The notes below the pieces were generated by a model. The model saw only the letters and a list, made by a program, of their open reading frames with translations. It searched no databases and was not told the DNA's origin. Both the position numbers and the translations under genes were made by a program. A stretch of 64,000 bases of DNA from Beta vulgaris subsp. vulgaris. Lineage: Eukaryota; Streptophyta; Magnoliopsida; Caryophyllales; Amaranthaceae. Location: NCBI RefSeq assembly GCF_026745355.1, contig NC_079210.1:28340029-28404028 (forward strand), given 5' to 3'. Below are positions 45,424-57,879 of this stretch, piece by piece. Within the stretch, counting starts at the first letter, position 1. Every line of letters begins with the position of its first letter.

Positions 45424-45432
45424 TATAAATAG
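45424..45432 (+). promoter_or_regulatory. TATA box of the chromovirus LTR
   Basis: TATAAATAG, a near-ideal plant TATA box, followed by an A/C-rich stretch (AGCAACACAAACACATACA) where transcription would start. The copia insertion lies about 100 bases downstream. Confidence 0.6.
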
Positions 45433-45533
45433 CAACACAAACACATACAATTGCTCAAGCAAACAAACTTCAAAGGTTTGCTTCAATATCTTTATCTTCT
45501 CCCTTAATTTATGATTTTTGTTTTCAAAGTTAA

Positions 45534-45661
45534 TGTACAAGTGCGGAGAATAATTGTCTTGAGTAGGTTAGCCCTGGCATTCATTATATATAGTGTTTAC
45601 AATATAGGCCTATGACTAGTTACAGACTATTCTATCCTTTTACATACAAGGTTATCTAATA
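45534..45661 (-). repeat. Copia 3' LTR, minus strand (128 bp)
   Basis: On the + strand TGTACAAGTGCGGAG to TTATCTAATA. Its partner at 53,301-53,434 is highly similar but has six extra bases (TTAACC duplication). Confidence 0.9.
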
Positions 45662-45842
45662 CACCCCCTCAATCTCTACGGAGTGATATAACGGATAGCT
45701 TGGTGCAATGTCTAGTAAGCAAGTCAGTAGAGAGACCCTTAGTAAAAATGTCGGCAATCTGAGACTGTGTATGAACATGTCGAACAATAAGACCTACCTT
45801 GGCAACCATTTCTCGAACAAAGTGATAATCAACATCAATGTG

Positions 45843-47101
45843 CACTAGTGGAAAAATAAGGAAGGGCTGCACTAAAAAAGGCCCTTTGGGCTGCGCTTTT
45901 TGACAGCAGCCCTTTCAATAGCAGCCCTTCACTTTTTAAGTAGGGCTGCGCTTTTACCTAAAAAGCGCAACCCTTTAAGCTTAAAAGGGCTGCGCTTTAC
46001 CTAAAAAGCGCAGCCCTTTTAAGCATGAAGGGTTGCGCTAATTGTTAAAAGCGCAGCCCTTTTGACCCCAAAAAAAAAATTTGCATTTTTTTATGTCAAA
46101 TTGACACAAAATCAATTCTAAACTGATAAAATTATAACAAAATCACAAAAACAGATATTCAGCCAGATATATATTATCGCAAAAACAGATGAATATATTA
46201 TAAACAGTAAATATTATAATTAAACAGATAAATTACAAAAAGAAAAATTAAGAAATGATATGAACGAACCAGATCTAAGAAAAATTAAAAATTAAATTAC
46301 AACAACAATAAATCAAAACAGATTAAACAATCGAAACAGTCTACTATTCCCCATTTTTTATAGCAACAACAATAAATCAAAAAGTTCATCTCAATACTTT
46401 GAATTCCTTAAACCTATGATTGGAAAAAAAAAAACCAGATCTACCTTCACCCCAAACAAAAACGAAAAAAAACAGATCTCAAAACTTTGTACTCCTTAAA
46501 CTTTGTACCCCTTACTTTCTTCCTTATTCGTTTCGTCTTTTTTCTCATGATTTTCAGTAGATCTCGAAATTTCAGACTAAAAGACGAATGGAGCGGACGA
46601 ACGAGCGATTGGGAACTGAAGTTCGAGAGAGAGAAAATGAGTGAAATCAACTGTAACATTTTGTGAGAGAGAGAAAATGAGTCAAAGACGAATGCAGCGT
46701 TTGTGAGAGAGAGAAAATGAGTGAAGGGAGAGAGAGGCAAGGCAGCGTTTGTGAGAGAGGAGAGAGAGAATGAGGGAGGGAGAGAGAGTATGAGGCAAGG
46801 CAGCGTGAGAATGAGGGAGGGAGGGAGAGAGAGGAGAGAAAATGGCCCGCTTATTAACATTTTACAAGCCCAATGCGCGCTTCTTTTCAAATAAAAATAA
46901 AAAAAAAAGCCCATAAAGGGCTGCGCTAGTCTAAGAAACGCAGCCCTTCTAAGAAGGGCTGCGCTTTTCTTCAAAAGCGCAACCCGTCTGTTATGTAGGG
47001 CTGCGCTTTTGAAGAAAAGCGCAGCCCTTCACTAGTAGGGCGGCACTTATAGAAAAATGCGCAGCTCTTCCTGCACAGCCCTTCCTTTTTTTCCCCTAGT
47101 G
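45843..47101. mobile_element. CACTA element 2, non-autonomous (1259 bp)
   Basis: Ends CACTAGTGGAAAAA and TTTTTTCCCCTAGTG, target duplication GTG (45,840-45,842 and 47,102-47,104). Subterminal GGGCTGCGCTTTT / AAAAGCGCAGCCC inverted units as in element 1; the interior is different (a GAGAGAGAGAAAATGAG purine-rich stretch near 46,620-46,850 and AT-rich DNA). No transposase. The long minus-strand frame at 46,447-46,974 is an artefact of the purine tract. Confidence 0.9.
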
Positions 47102-47530
47102 GTGTTTGCTACGATCATGATGAACTGGATTAGCAGTGAGATACGTAGCAGACACATTGTCACAATAGACAATCACAGGACGACGGAGAAAATTGACAAT
47201 GTCAGCAAGAAGGTTCTTGAGCCAAATGGTTTCTGCAGCTGTGTAGGCAACAACCCTGTATTCAGCTTCAGTGGAGTATTTGGAGACAATAGATTGCTTT
47301 TCCGAACGCCGAGAAATAAGATTTTTCCCAAGAAAAATAGCTTAGCCAATAGTAGAACGTCGCGTGTCAGGGTATCCTACCCAATTTACATCAGAGTAGG
47401 CAATAACAACAGTAGAAGAACTGATGCTATATAAGAAGAGACCAAAGTCCAATGTGCCCTCCAGATATCTGGAAAAAAAATTCACAGCATGAAGGTGAGT
47501 AGTACGAGGAACATGCATAAACTGAGACAC

Positions 47531-47840
47531 CATATTAACAGCATAAGCAATATCTGGACGAGTCATAGTTAAGTACTGCAACGCACCAACCATACTACGA
47601 TAATATGTGGGATCAGCAAGAAGTTCACCATCAAGTAGAGACAATGTTACTCTAGAAACAACAGGTGTAGTAACTGGTTTAACAACATATTAACAGCATA
47701 AGCAATATCTGGACGAGTCATAGTTAAGTAATGCAATGCACCAACCATACTATGATAATTTGTGGGATCAGCAAGAAGTTCTCCATCAAGTAGAGACAAT
47801 GTTACTCTAGAAACAACAGGTGTAGTAACTGGTTTAACAG
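47531..47840 (-). repeat. 155-bp tandem duplication inside copia RT
   Basis: Bases 47,531-47,685 are repeated at 47,686-47,840 with few differences. Both encode the GELLADPT...TMTRPDIAYAVN region of RT. As 155 is not a multiple of three, the duplication breaks the frame. Confidence 0.85.
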
Positions 47841-48936
47841 TATGAAGATGGAATTTACGAAGTAAATCAGAAACATACTTATGTTGAGACAAAAATAAAC
47901 CAGAGGGAGTACGCACAACCTGAAGACCTAGGAAGTAATGAAGATCCCCTAAATCCATCATAGCAAATTGAGAAAAAAGGACAAAAATGAATTTTATGAC
48001 AAGAGGAGGACTACTACTGGTAAGGACAATGTCATCAACATATAACAGAAGAATAATGAGATAACCACGATATTTGAGAGTGAACATAAAAGTATCACAA
48101 CTGCTGCACTTGAAACCAATAGATAAGAGGAAGTTACTGAACCTAGAGAGCCAAGCTCGAGGAGCTTACTTTAAACCATAAATGGACTTACGGAGACGAT
48201 AAATACGAGTAGGTTTAGATGGATGAATAAAACCCAAAGGTTGACGCATATAAACCTCTTCATGAAAAAACCATGAAGAAATGCATTTTTGATATCTAAT
48301 TGACGAATAGACCATTTAAGAGAAACAACAATGGTAAGAACCAAGCGAACAGTAGTAGATTTAACAACTGGACAAAAGGTTTCAAATTAATCAATACCTA
48401 CCTGCTAGTGATTCCCAAAAACGACAAATCTGGCTTTGAACCGCTCCACTGAACCATCAGAATTATATTTAATCCGATAAACCCACTTACAACCAAGTAA
48501 ATTCTTATCATAGTTGCGAGATACCAACTCCCATGTGTCATTTTTAATCAAAGCATTATATTCATCTAGGATGGCTTGACGCCAATGTGAGTCTTTAGAA
48601 GCTTGTTTGAAATTAGTGGGTTCAGACTCGACAACGTCAGTTTTTTAAATTCATGAACACTTTAGGCTTAGACACACCATCCTTTAATCTTGTAATCATG
48701 GGATGACGATTACTGACAACACTCGGAACAAAAGGGGAAGGGGTCGTAGAGGCACGGACATTGGATGGCTCAATAGCCAGGCCAACACTTGGGCGAGATC
48801 CGGAGAGACGTAGCGTCGAAGACGCGTGGAGGGAAACTGGACTGGATCTAGCGGGCGCTGGAATCCCGGGGGTCCTGCAGCGACAGCCGCGTGCGGATGA
48901 GGAGGCCCATTGGGTGCTGGGTCCTCAATGAGCGAG

Positions 48937-50244
48937 ACTATGGGTGCTTATCGAGCGAGCCGAGCCCGAATATTACTAGGCTCGGCTCGAGCTCGTTTAA
49001 CTTTTCATGGGCTTGGCTCGGCTCGTGAGCTCGCCGAGCTCAGCTCGAGCTCGTGATTAGAATTTGTGGCTCGAGTTCGGCTCGTGAGCTCGTTTAGGCT
49101 CGGCTCGTGAGTTCGATTAGGCTCGACTAGTAAGCTCGGCTCGAAGCCCAACCATGTAGGCCCACATCAATACTAAAGCAATACTTAGGCGGTAGGCCCA
49201 ATCGTATTGGTCAAGTACAAAGTAGGTGAGCTTGTTCACTCACCCATCAAATGCTTTTATAACATAGTTTCCCTCTTAGCATTGCTAAGATTTCAATGTG
49301 GTAGTCCATGGTTTGTTAAAGAAAAACAAACTCACTATCCCTATGCACTATAACTTGGTTTCCCTCTTAGTATTACTAAGATTTCAATGTGAGACTCCAT
49401 GTTTTGCTTAAGATAAACAAACTCATTCTACATATATATGCTTATATAACTTGGAATCCCTCTTAGCATTGCTAAAATTTCAATGTGAGGACTCCATATT
49501 TTGTTAAAGAAAAAAAAAACTCATTATATCCATGCTTTTATAACATTGTTTCCCTAGCTAAGATTTCAATGTAAGACTCCTTGTTTTGTTTACATATGCT
49601 TTTATAACTTGGAATCCCTCCTAGCATTGTTAAAGTTTCAATGTGGGACTCCATATTTTGTTAAAGAAAAAAAATTCCTTCATGTTATATGAAAAAAAAA
49701 CATATTTGTACCAATAACACTCTTAAGTGCATTTAAATAAACAATTATCAAATATTTTAAGTATTAAATAATCAAATATTTAAAAATATACATCATTCCC
49801 TCTATGAAGAAAATAAAGTATAGTTTTTGTTTTCTAAACAAGGAGATACCAAAATTAAACTTTAAGTTGAAGTAAGGAGTAGTAGCTATTTATAAAAAAA
49901 ATAAGGTTGATCCTTGTTTTCTTAACCAATGTGGGACTTTAGTGCCTAGTGGAGTGAAGGTGAAGTTGGATCACAAATTAAAATATATAATTTGTAATCT
50001 AAATTAAAATATAAATTTGTATTAAATTTTTTTAATGTAAAATATTTTTTTGATATAATTATTTTTTAGTATAAAATAATAATCGAGCTGTTCACGAGCT
50101 TTACAAGCCAAGCTTTCCCTAGCTCGGCTTGGCTCGTTTAAGTCTCGAGCCGAGCACAAGTTCGAGCCGAGCTTCAACGAGCCGAGCTTTGACCGAACCA
50201 AGCCCGAGCTGCTCGCGAGCTTGTCAGGCTCATTATCACCCCTA
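48937..50244. mobile_element. hAT-like non-autonomous element (1308 bp)
   Basis: Ends TATGGGTGCTTATCGAGC and, inverted, TAGGGGTGATAATGAGCC, of the hAT pattern. Flanks AGCGAGAC (48,929-48,936) and GGCGAGAC (50,245-50,252) match at 7 of 8 positions, the hAT target-duplication length. Both subterminal regions are filled with GAGCTCG/GGCTCG motifs. No transposase. It lies in the hypervariable linker of the copia polyprotein between integrase and RT. Confidence 0.8.
49252..49678. repeat. Five tandem repeats inside the hAT-like element
   Basis: Units start near 49,252, 49,344, 49,439, 49,533 and 49,597. Each reads TGCTTTTATAACTTGGTTTCC, then CTAAGATTTCAATGTGAGAC, then CTCCATGTTTTGTTAAAG, 64-95 bases long. 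Confidence 0.8.
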
Positions 50245-53200
50245 GGCGAGACAAACGCAGGAGAGTGGGGAGGGGACGGCCCAGCTAGCGTTGGCTCAGC
50301 AATGGGCGAGGCAGGAGGCCCAACATGCGTGAGCTGGGCAGGCGGGGAAGCAGCGGTTGAGCTGCGTGGAGCAGGGGAAGAAGTCCCGTGCATGGGAGGG
50401 GACGCCAAATGAGGGTTAGGGGATGACTCACGGGCAACATTTGTGGGAGACCAATCACAACTCAAGACCAAGGGTGAGGTGTAAGGCACAAAAGACGCTG
50501 GACCAGCTAAAGTACGATATGGAAATTTATGTTCATGAAAAAGAACATGACGACTAGTGAAGACTTAATTAGTAGTAGGATCAAAACAACGATACCCTTT
50601 AATCCAATGCATATCCAATAAAAACACAGGTTTTAGACTTAGGTTGCAGTTTGTGATTTTTAGAGTTCAGAAACAAAGGGAAGCATTCACAACCAAACAT
50701 TTTCAAAAAATGATAGGAAGGAGGACGATGAAACAATTTTTCAAAAGGTGAAACACCCCCTAAAACCGAGCTAGGCAATCGATTGATAGTATAAGTGGCA
50801 GTATATGATGCATCAACCCAAAATTCAGCAGGAAAGTCAGAATGAATAATTATAGTACGTGTCAGTTCAATGATATGACGATGTTTGTGTTATGCAACAC
50901 CGTTTTGAGCTGGAGTATGGGGACAAGATTTTTGAAAAATAAAGCCATTGTCAGTAAAATGTTGTAGACGAGGGGAATTATCGAATTCCCTACCTCCATC
51001 ACTTTGGAAAATTTTAATCTTACAATCAAATAGATTTTCAACCACCTTTTAGAAAACAATAAATTTAGAATAAGCTTCTGATTTGCAACGTAAAGGATAA
51101 ATCCAGGAATATCACGAGAAATCATCAAGAAACATAGCATAATAACGATATAATTGATTTGACAAAACAGGAGATTGCCAAAAATCACTGTGAATTTTAT
51201 ATAATGGATATGAAGAAATATGTTCAACTGAATCAAAGGGTAAACGATGTATCCTTCCTAACTTACATCCAACACAATCATCATGAAATTTACATGTGCT
51301 AGAATTATTTGAACATAAAGATCCTAAGATACTAGAAGATGTATGACCCAGACGAGCATGCCACATGTCACCCGACTCCTTAGTGGTTAGGAAAGCAGGA
51401 ACTGATGATGCAGGAGGGACAACAATAGGCTGAAGAGGGTAGAGACCTTGCTTACTAGATCCCTGAAGCAGAACCTCCCCCGTTGTCTGGTCCTTAACAG
51501 AAACAAAAAATTTATCAAAACTCACAACACAATCATTTTCGTGACACAACTTGTTAACTGATAATAAATTATATTTTAAGTTAGGAACATGACAGACAGA
51601 CGACAACTGGAGGGGATGACTTGTAGTTTTTAAGGTTAAATTACCAGTACTTTTAATAGGGAGTAAGGTACCGTTACCAACTACAATAGAACTAGACCCA
51701 ATATAAGTAGTTTCAGCAGAAAACTTACCATCCTAAGGGGTCATGTGAGATGCAGCTCCCAAATCCGAGTACTAGACTGAATCATTAGCTTCACCACCAA
51801 CAGATAGTGCAGCTAAGGCTCGAGTGACACTTTCAGAGGAAGAGGGAAAAAATCTTGAATTTAATCGTTAAAGGCAATAGGTAGCTTGATGACCTGGAAA
51901 CTAACATAAACCACAAGTATCGGAAGTAGGGGTAGAGTTTACATTGCTACTTGATGAATTACTCCCGGCGGACGACAAATCATTAGTTATATAATCTAGG
52001 CAAGGCATACTATAGGATGATAAGTTAGATTATTTACTCATACCAATTGGAGCGTCCCCGATTAGCATTGTGGTTGTTGTTTCCAGAGCCACGAGAATTA
52101 TTATTATTATTATTACCCCCATTACCAGCACCATTGCCACGATTATTCTGATTTCTATTATTGTTACCCCCACGATTTTTGTTGTTGTGGCCCCTATTCC
52201 TCCCTCCAAAATTAGACTTTGAGGAGGAATTTGATCCAGAACCAGTAGATTGAACAACAAGTAAGGCATGATGAGAGGAGGAATCAGATCCATCCTTCGA
52301 ATTTTTCAAACGTTGCTCATGAAGAAGCAACTTAGGCCGAAGATCATCAAAACTAATAGGGAATGGATAATGCAGCAACGTAGTAACAATGTGATCATAT
52401 TCAGAATCACGATCAAGACCAAAAAGAGTGTACTACACTAAATCTTGGTTCGACACAGGACACTGAATGGCTGCAAGAGAATCAGCAATCACCTTGATCT
52501 TACGTAAGTAACCATCCATTGACTCAGAATATATCAGCCAATTTAATATGAGACAAACGTCCCTTTAATCCATAGAATGGGCCATATTTGCATGCATGAA
52601 ACGAGATTGTAATCTATTCGAAATCTCCACATAGGTGTGCAAATCATGAACATCAACAAAAACATCTCTAGATAAAGTAGCAAAAATCTAGGATTTTACT
52701 TGTTGATCAATACGAAGATATTCATAAAAGTGCACATTATGAACAGTATTACCAGAATCATCAATCATAGTGGCAGGAGGAATAATAGCAGTACCATTAA
52801 CAAGGCCAAGTAATTGATGAGAAATCAGAAGGCAAGTAATTTGAGTTTTTCATAGAAGATAATCTTCAAGATAAGATAAAGTAATAGTTACCAAGCTCGT
52901 GAGATTATGGGCAGACAACTGAGGAAACGCGAACGCAGGGGTCGGAATAGAGGAGTTGACGGTGGCCGAAGAGGTGGCGTTGTACTGCAGGGCTGGATGC
53001 GAAAATCTAGGCGGAAGTCGAGGGGAAGTCCGCGGTGGAGGACTAGGCGCCATCGAGTGCGTAGGGGCTGCGAAGGAGAACGTCGGGATGGTCGGCGTGG
53101 GGTTGGAGTAGCTGGCGATGATGACCCTCGGTGGCACAGTTGCCGGAAAAAGACGGGAGTGACCAAGAAACGTCGAGGAGGACGAGGCAGCGCAAGATGT

Positions 53201-53300
53201 GGTAGCAGTGGTTGTGGCGGCGTCCATGGCGGTGGACGGCAGCGGCAGGCCAAAGGAAGGACAGAAAAAAAAAATTAATTTTTCCTAAATTGTGATACCA

Positions 53301-53434
53301 TGTACAAGTATGGGGAATAATTGTGTTAACCTTGAGTAGGTTAACCCTGACATTCAATATATATAGTATGTACAATACAGGCCTATGACTAGTTACAGAC
53401 TATTCTATCCTTTTACATACAATGTTATCTAATA
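53301..53434 (-). repeat. Copia 5' LTR, minus strand (134 bp)
   Basis: On the + strand TGTACAAGTATGGGG to TTATCTAATA, followed by target duplication GTTAA. Adjacent to the primer-binding site. Confidence 0.9.
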
Positions 53435-53844
53435 GTTAAAAATAAATTTTTCAACTCACGATTAACACCTCCCTCTTCTCTAAACCATCGGAAAACACCG
53501 CTACCCCACTGACCGGCCACCTTCCAAGCCTGTCCGACCTCTCGCCGAGCACCTACGCGGCCTAGCAGGCTCACCACCCTTCCCCTTCCTTGCTGCCCTC
53601 AAATTCTCGCTCTCGCCCACTCTCCCTTCTGTCTCGCGAGTTACAGCACCCGCGCCAGCCGTCGACCACCTGACCCCGTCCTCTGCCTGAGCCTCCACCA
53701 TCGCGTGCCAAAAAACCACCAACGCCACCTTCCTCCTTCTTCCCCCCGATTTGTCTCCTCTGTTCCTTCCTCCCTTCGTTTTTTTTTCCTGCTTTGGTAA
53801 ACTGATTCTTTGAATCAATAAAGCCCTCATTTTCCCCCTCTCGT

Positions 53845-55610
53845 TGTAATACCCCATATTTTTATTATTTATTTAAATAATTGAATATTTATTTTATATT
53901 CATTTTATAATATAAATATTTTAAGTAAAGGGTATTTTAGTATTTTCACTGATTTTTAATTATTTTGGCGAGAATATGGCGCCAAAATTGGATTTGTTAA
54001 GCTTTTGGTATTAAATCCTAGTCAAAAAAATTCAGAAAACCAAAAAAAAAAAAAAAAAAAATTTTTTTTGGGCCATATATTCCTACGGGATTATGATGAT
54101 TGGAGGGAGTTTTGTTTTCTATAACTTCAAATTTATGATGGGTTACAAATCTTGGTTTAATCTCCTAATTTATGGTGAAGGTTACAAACCTATTTAATTT
54201 TGAAATTAAGTACTACCTATTCTACTCCTATAAATACCCATACCTTAAACATCTTTTCCACACAAAGAATTCGAAGAATCCATACTCTTACTTCAAAGTT
54301 CTTCTTTCTCTTCCTATCTATTCTAGTTTTATATTTCTTATTCAAGTTTCAATTTTCTTTGGTTTAAGAAAAATATTTTCATATTTCTTACTCAAAAATA
54401 TTATGCTCATGATAGGTCATTCATGTTTAATTCATGATTAAGTTCATGTGGTATATTACTTATTGGTTGGTTATGGAAAGCTCAAGTATAAGAATAAGTG
54501 AAGATACTAGTATACTTTTGTGCAAGATCAAGGTACGTTGTGTAGCTAGATCTTTTGAAATATGGTATTATGCGATAAAGTTGTTTATTGATTTAATGGT
54601 TGGATTGGTTTAGAAATTTGGTTTGAAATGGTTAAATATTTTATTATTCACTCTTGAAGTGAAAAGAAGAATGATTTTATCAATCATTTTTATATAGAAG
54701 TTTTGTTATTTTTGGAAAATTAAATTATTTTTACAAGGAAAGGTTAATTTGTTTTTATGAACTTTGAATGTTCAAAAAGTTGTTTATGAGGAAAGGAGGT
54801 TTATTCATGACTTACAAGTCATATTATTATTTTTCCGCTTGATTAATATCAAGAGATTCAAAGTCCACTTGTTGGCAATTATAGTTACCCCTTGATATAG
54901 CTCCGTGATGGGATGACTAGCTTGGGGGGTGTGCACACTTAGCAAAATAGAAGGGGAGATAAGAAGAGGAATTGTTTTCAGGATTATTTTTAATCCAAGT
55001 TGTTTGGAAAGAGTTTTTTTCTTAAAAGCTTATTCTTGAAATATTATTCAAGTGTTTGGAAAGAGGTTGTTCTTAAAAGGTTATTCTTGAATTATTATTC
55101 AATGTTTGGAAAGAGTTTGTTCTTAAAAGTTATTCTTGAATTTTATTAAGTGTTTGAAAATAGTAATTCTTAAAGAGTTATTCTTGAATTATTGGTGATG
55201 GAGTTTCCAAAACGAAAAATTGTTACGAACTAAAAAATGTGTTACTTATCTAGTACATTTCGTACTCAGTTTTATACTGACGTATTTCCTTTTTCTTATT
55301 TGGCTTTGCCCTGTTTATCTTTTTGGTAAGCAGTTTTGCAGGTGAATTTTGGATGTGCATGGGAGCATACTAGGAAGGGATCTTCACCTAGATTAGAGTG
55401 TTTCATTTATTGAGTTTTGAGACAATATTTACTTTTATAAATAAAGAAGTATTATTATTTTTGGTTAAAGTCTTCCGCTGCAAGTTATTTTGTTAGTTAG
55501 TAGTTGGTTGCCGAAAGCGTGTTAGTCACGTGGCGGTAATACTCCTAAATTACTCAAATATTATTTACTAAATTAATATATTTAAAAGCGAGTAATTTGG
55601 GGGTGTTACA
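53845..55610 (+). mobile_element. Chromovirus-type solo LTR (1766 bp)
   Basis: TGTAATACCCCATATTTTTA to GGGGGTGTTACA, with flanks CTCGT (53,840-53,844) and CTCAT (55,611-55,615), 4 of 5 identical. A TATA box TATAAATA lies at 54,229-54,236. GTACTCAG near 55,261 and TTTTGCAGGTG near 55,334 occur in the same order as in the other LTRs of this type. No internal sequence. Inserted in the 5' LTR of the larger chromovirus. Confidence 0.8.
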
Positions 55611-56385
55611 CTCATTTAATTTGGCATTTTTATATAAAAAAAAAGCCCATTAAAAGACTAACCTTCCCTCCTTTTATTCTTTTAATTTAATTTAGGTGGT
55701 TCTCTTTTATGTTAATATGTGTTATAAGGTCCATTAAATCTTTTCCACCTACTTACTTAATCTTTTTTTAAATAAAAGAAGTGCTTTCTAAATTAATTAG
55801 TTTTGTTAAGATAATTTGGTTTATTTAAATTAAATTGATCTTAAGTACTTAAAATAATCTTCCAATACAGTTTAAAAGCTATAAACTTTGATTTATAAAC
55901 TCTCTTGAAATTATTAAGAATTTCTTTAAGTTATGAATTGTTTATTTTATATACATAAAAAGTGGTTATTTAGGTAACTAACTTAGATCTTGGTAATGTC
56001 TATTGTAGATTCTGATTGCGTAGACGAGATATATCAAGAGTATTAATTCGTCCGCGAACTTAACTTTTGGGCATGTGTCACTAGGTAATCTTCGATGTCC
56101 ATCTAAATGTAGATCCCGTTAGTGTAAAAGGATTTGATTAAGTGATTATGTGCTTATAAAATTTATAAGTATGGACTATAATTATGGATTATCGACTTAA
56201 TACGGATTATGAATACGAAGAACAAAATAGATAACGACCATGGATTTCGATTATCAGTCATAACTATGGACGATGTACGATATGACAAAGATGTTTATTA
56301 TAACGTTATTAATGCTGTTAATAATAGCAACTTAATCACAAATCATTTACTCATGTTATTAAAATCGTTTAATGTCATTTAGTAA

Positions 56386-56694
<309 letters not shown>

Positions 56695-57629
56695 GAGATT
56701 TTATAAAAGTAGGATTTAGTAAGAACTTGTGATGATTAAATAATTATGACTTAGAGTGCTAAATGAAGTCAAGTGACGATTGTGTTTATGAAATGAATTA
56801 TTGAAACCGTTATGAATGAATTGAGATCGTGTTGGATTAAACACATTCACACTTGATTAAATAAGATGACGTAAATGCGTACATGTTTTATGTGATGACT
56901 TGAATTATAAAAAAAATATTAATCACTTAAAGTGAAATATCATAGGGAAATGACGAACAGGTTGCCTTGTATGGGAGGTTCAGCGGCCACCTACAGGTTT
57001 ATCTTGTTACTAAGCTGATTTTTTGTTACTTGTCTTCCTTCTATCTTGTTGTGATCCAACTAAAAGGGGCGTGCACACTAAGGACTATGTTATTATGGCC
57101 ATTATGTTATCCGTAGGTGGTTACAGGAAATTGACCCGGGATTACTGGCATTCTCTTTCCTCTCCTGGAATAATTGGATAATTGAATTAATTATGTGATT
57201 ATTTAGTGTATACATATGTGTATATGTGCTATGATTTATAAACTTATTAACTTACTATTCTACAAAGTATTTTTAACTTAAGTATTTTACGGGGTGGAGT
57301 TGGAATTACTCAGTTTTTATGATTTTTGGTGGGTGATCGACATGGGAGAAAAAAGGGAGATCATTTAGAGTTGTCATCCACTTATCTTATGATTAGCTTC
57401 TGTTCGAACTCTTAGATTCTTAATTAATTATTAATGTTTAATGAACGATTTACTTGGTTGTAAGGATTAAGTAATTTGAGTTTAGTATGTTTTAATTTAG
57501 CCTTGCATTTAACTCCAAGGAGATAATTGGGGCCGTAGCATGCCTGTTGAGTCAAACCCTCGTAGATTTTCCCCCATCTCGAGTTTTATTAAATGAAGAA
57601 GGGTTCGGGTTGGCTTGGGTGTTACAAAA

Positions 57630-57639
57630 TGGGATCAGA
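57630..57639 (+). promoter_or_regulatory. Primer-binding site-like sequence of the chromovirus
   Basis: TGGGATCAGA, one base from TGGTATCAGA (initiator tRNA-Met complement), three bases after the LTR end TTACA. Confidence 0.65.
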
Positions 57640-57879
57640 TTGGAATTTAGATAGACTATGGAAAGATTAAAATTGTTAAAAGATAGTAATTAAGGAAAAT
57701 GAATCAAACAGGGTTAAACTTAATATTTGTTTAGGAAGTCAAGATAATAAAAATATTTAGGAGAATTGAATTAAGATTAAAATATGACTTAAGGATTTAG
57801 TATGGGTACAAATGGGTTATATGTGCATGTATGAAATACTCGTTAAAGGTACTTATAATTGTTTATGATATTTTATTAG

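Larger units (their letters stand above)
45669..53227 (-). pseudogene. Copia Gag-Pol pseudogene, minus strand
   Basis: Read right to left. Gag starts MDAATTTATTSC (53,227) and ends with an Asn/Gly-rich tail (about 52,200-52,030) and a knuckle CGLC...FPGHQATYC near 51,905. Protease DLGAASHMT near 51,755. GAG-pre-integrase and integrase 51,606-50,880 (WHARLGHTS, HSDFWQSPV, SDGGREFDN). RT with YVDDIVLTS near 48,040. RNase H 47,450-47,105, and after the CACTA insert the last residues (DVDYHFVREM, 45,843-45,669). Breaks: a TAA (50,892-50,890) in place of the third catalytic Glu of integrase, a TAG/TAA in gag (52,690, 52,560), a 155-base tandem duplication in RT and the hAT insert. The CACTA insert leaves the frame in register. 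Confidence 0.85.
45534..53434 (-). mobile_element. Ty1/copia retrotransposon on minus strand, complete ends
   Basis: Perfect 5-bp target duplication GTTAA (45,529-45,533 and 53,435-53,439). Very short LTRs, 45,534-45,661 (128 bp) and 53,301-53,434 (134 bp). The minus-strand primer site TGGTATCAC (53,300-53,292) is a mutated tRNA-Met complement, and the polypurine tract GATTGAGGGGGTG adjoins the 3' LTR. The termini are TA...CA rather than TG...CA in both LTRs. Carries CACTA (45,843-47,101) and hAT (48,937-50,244) inserts; without them about 5.3 kb. Confidence 0.9.

Noticed and set aside
46447..46974. 175-codon minus-strand frame rich in Ser/Leu/Pro
   Set aside because: Produced by the GAGAGA purine tract of CACTA element 2.
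53501..53857. 118-codon minus-strand frame, Arg/Gly-rich
   Set aside because: It lies in the C-rich leader segment of the chromovirus LTR and crosses into a solo LTR.
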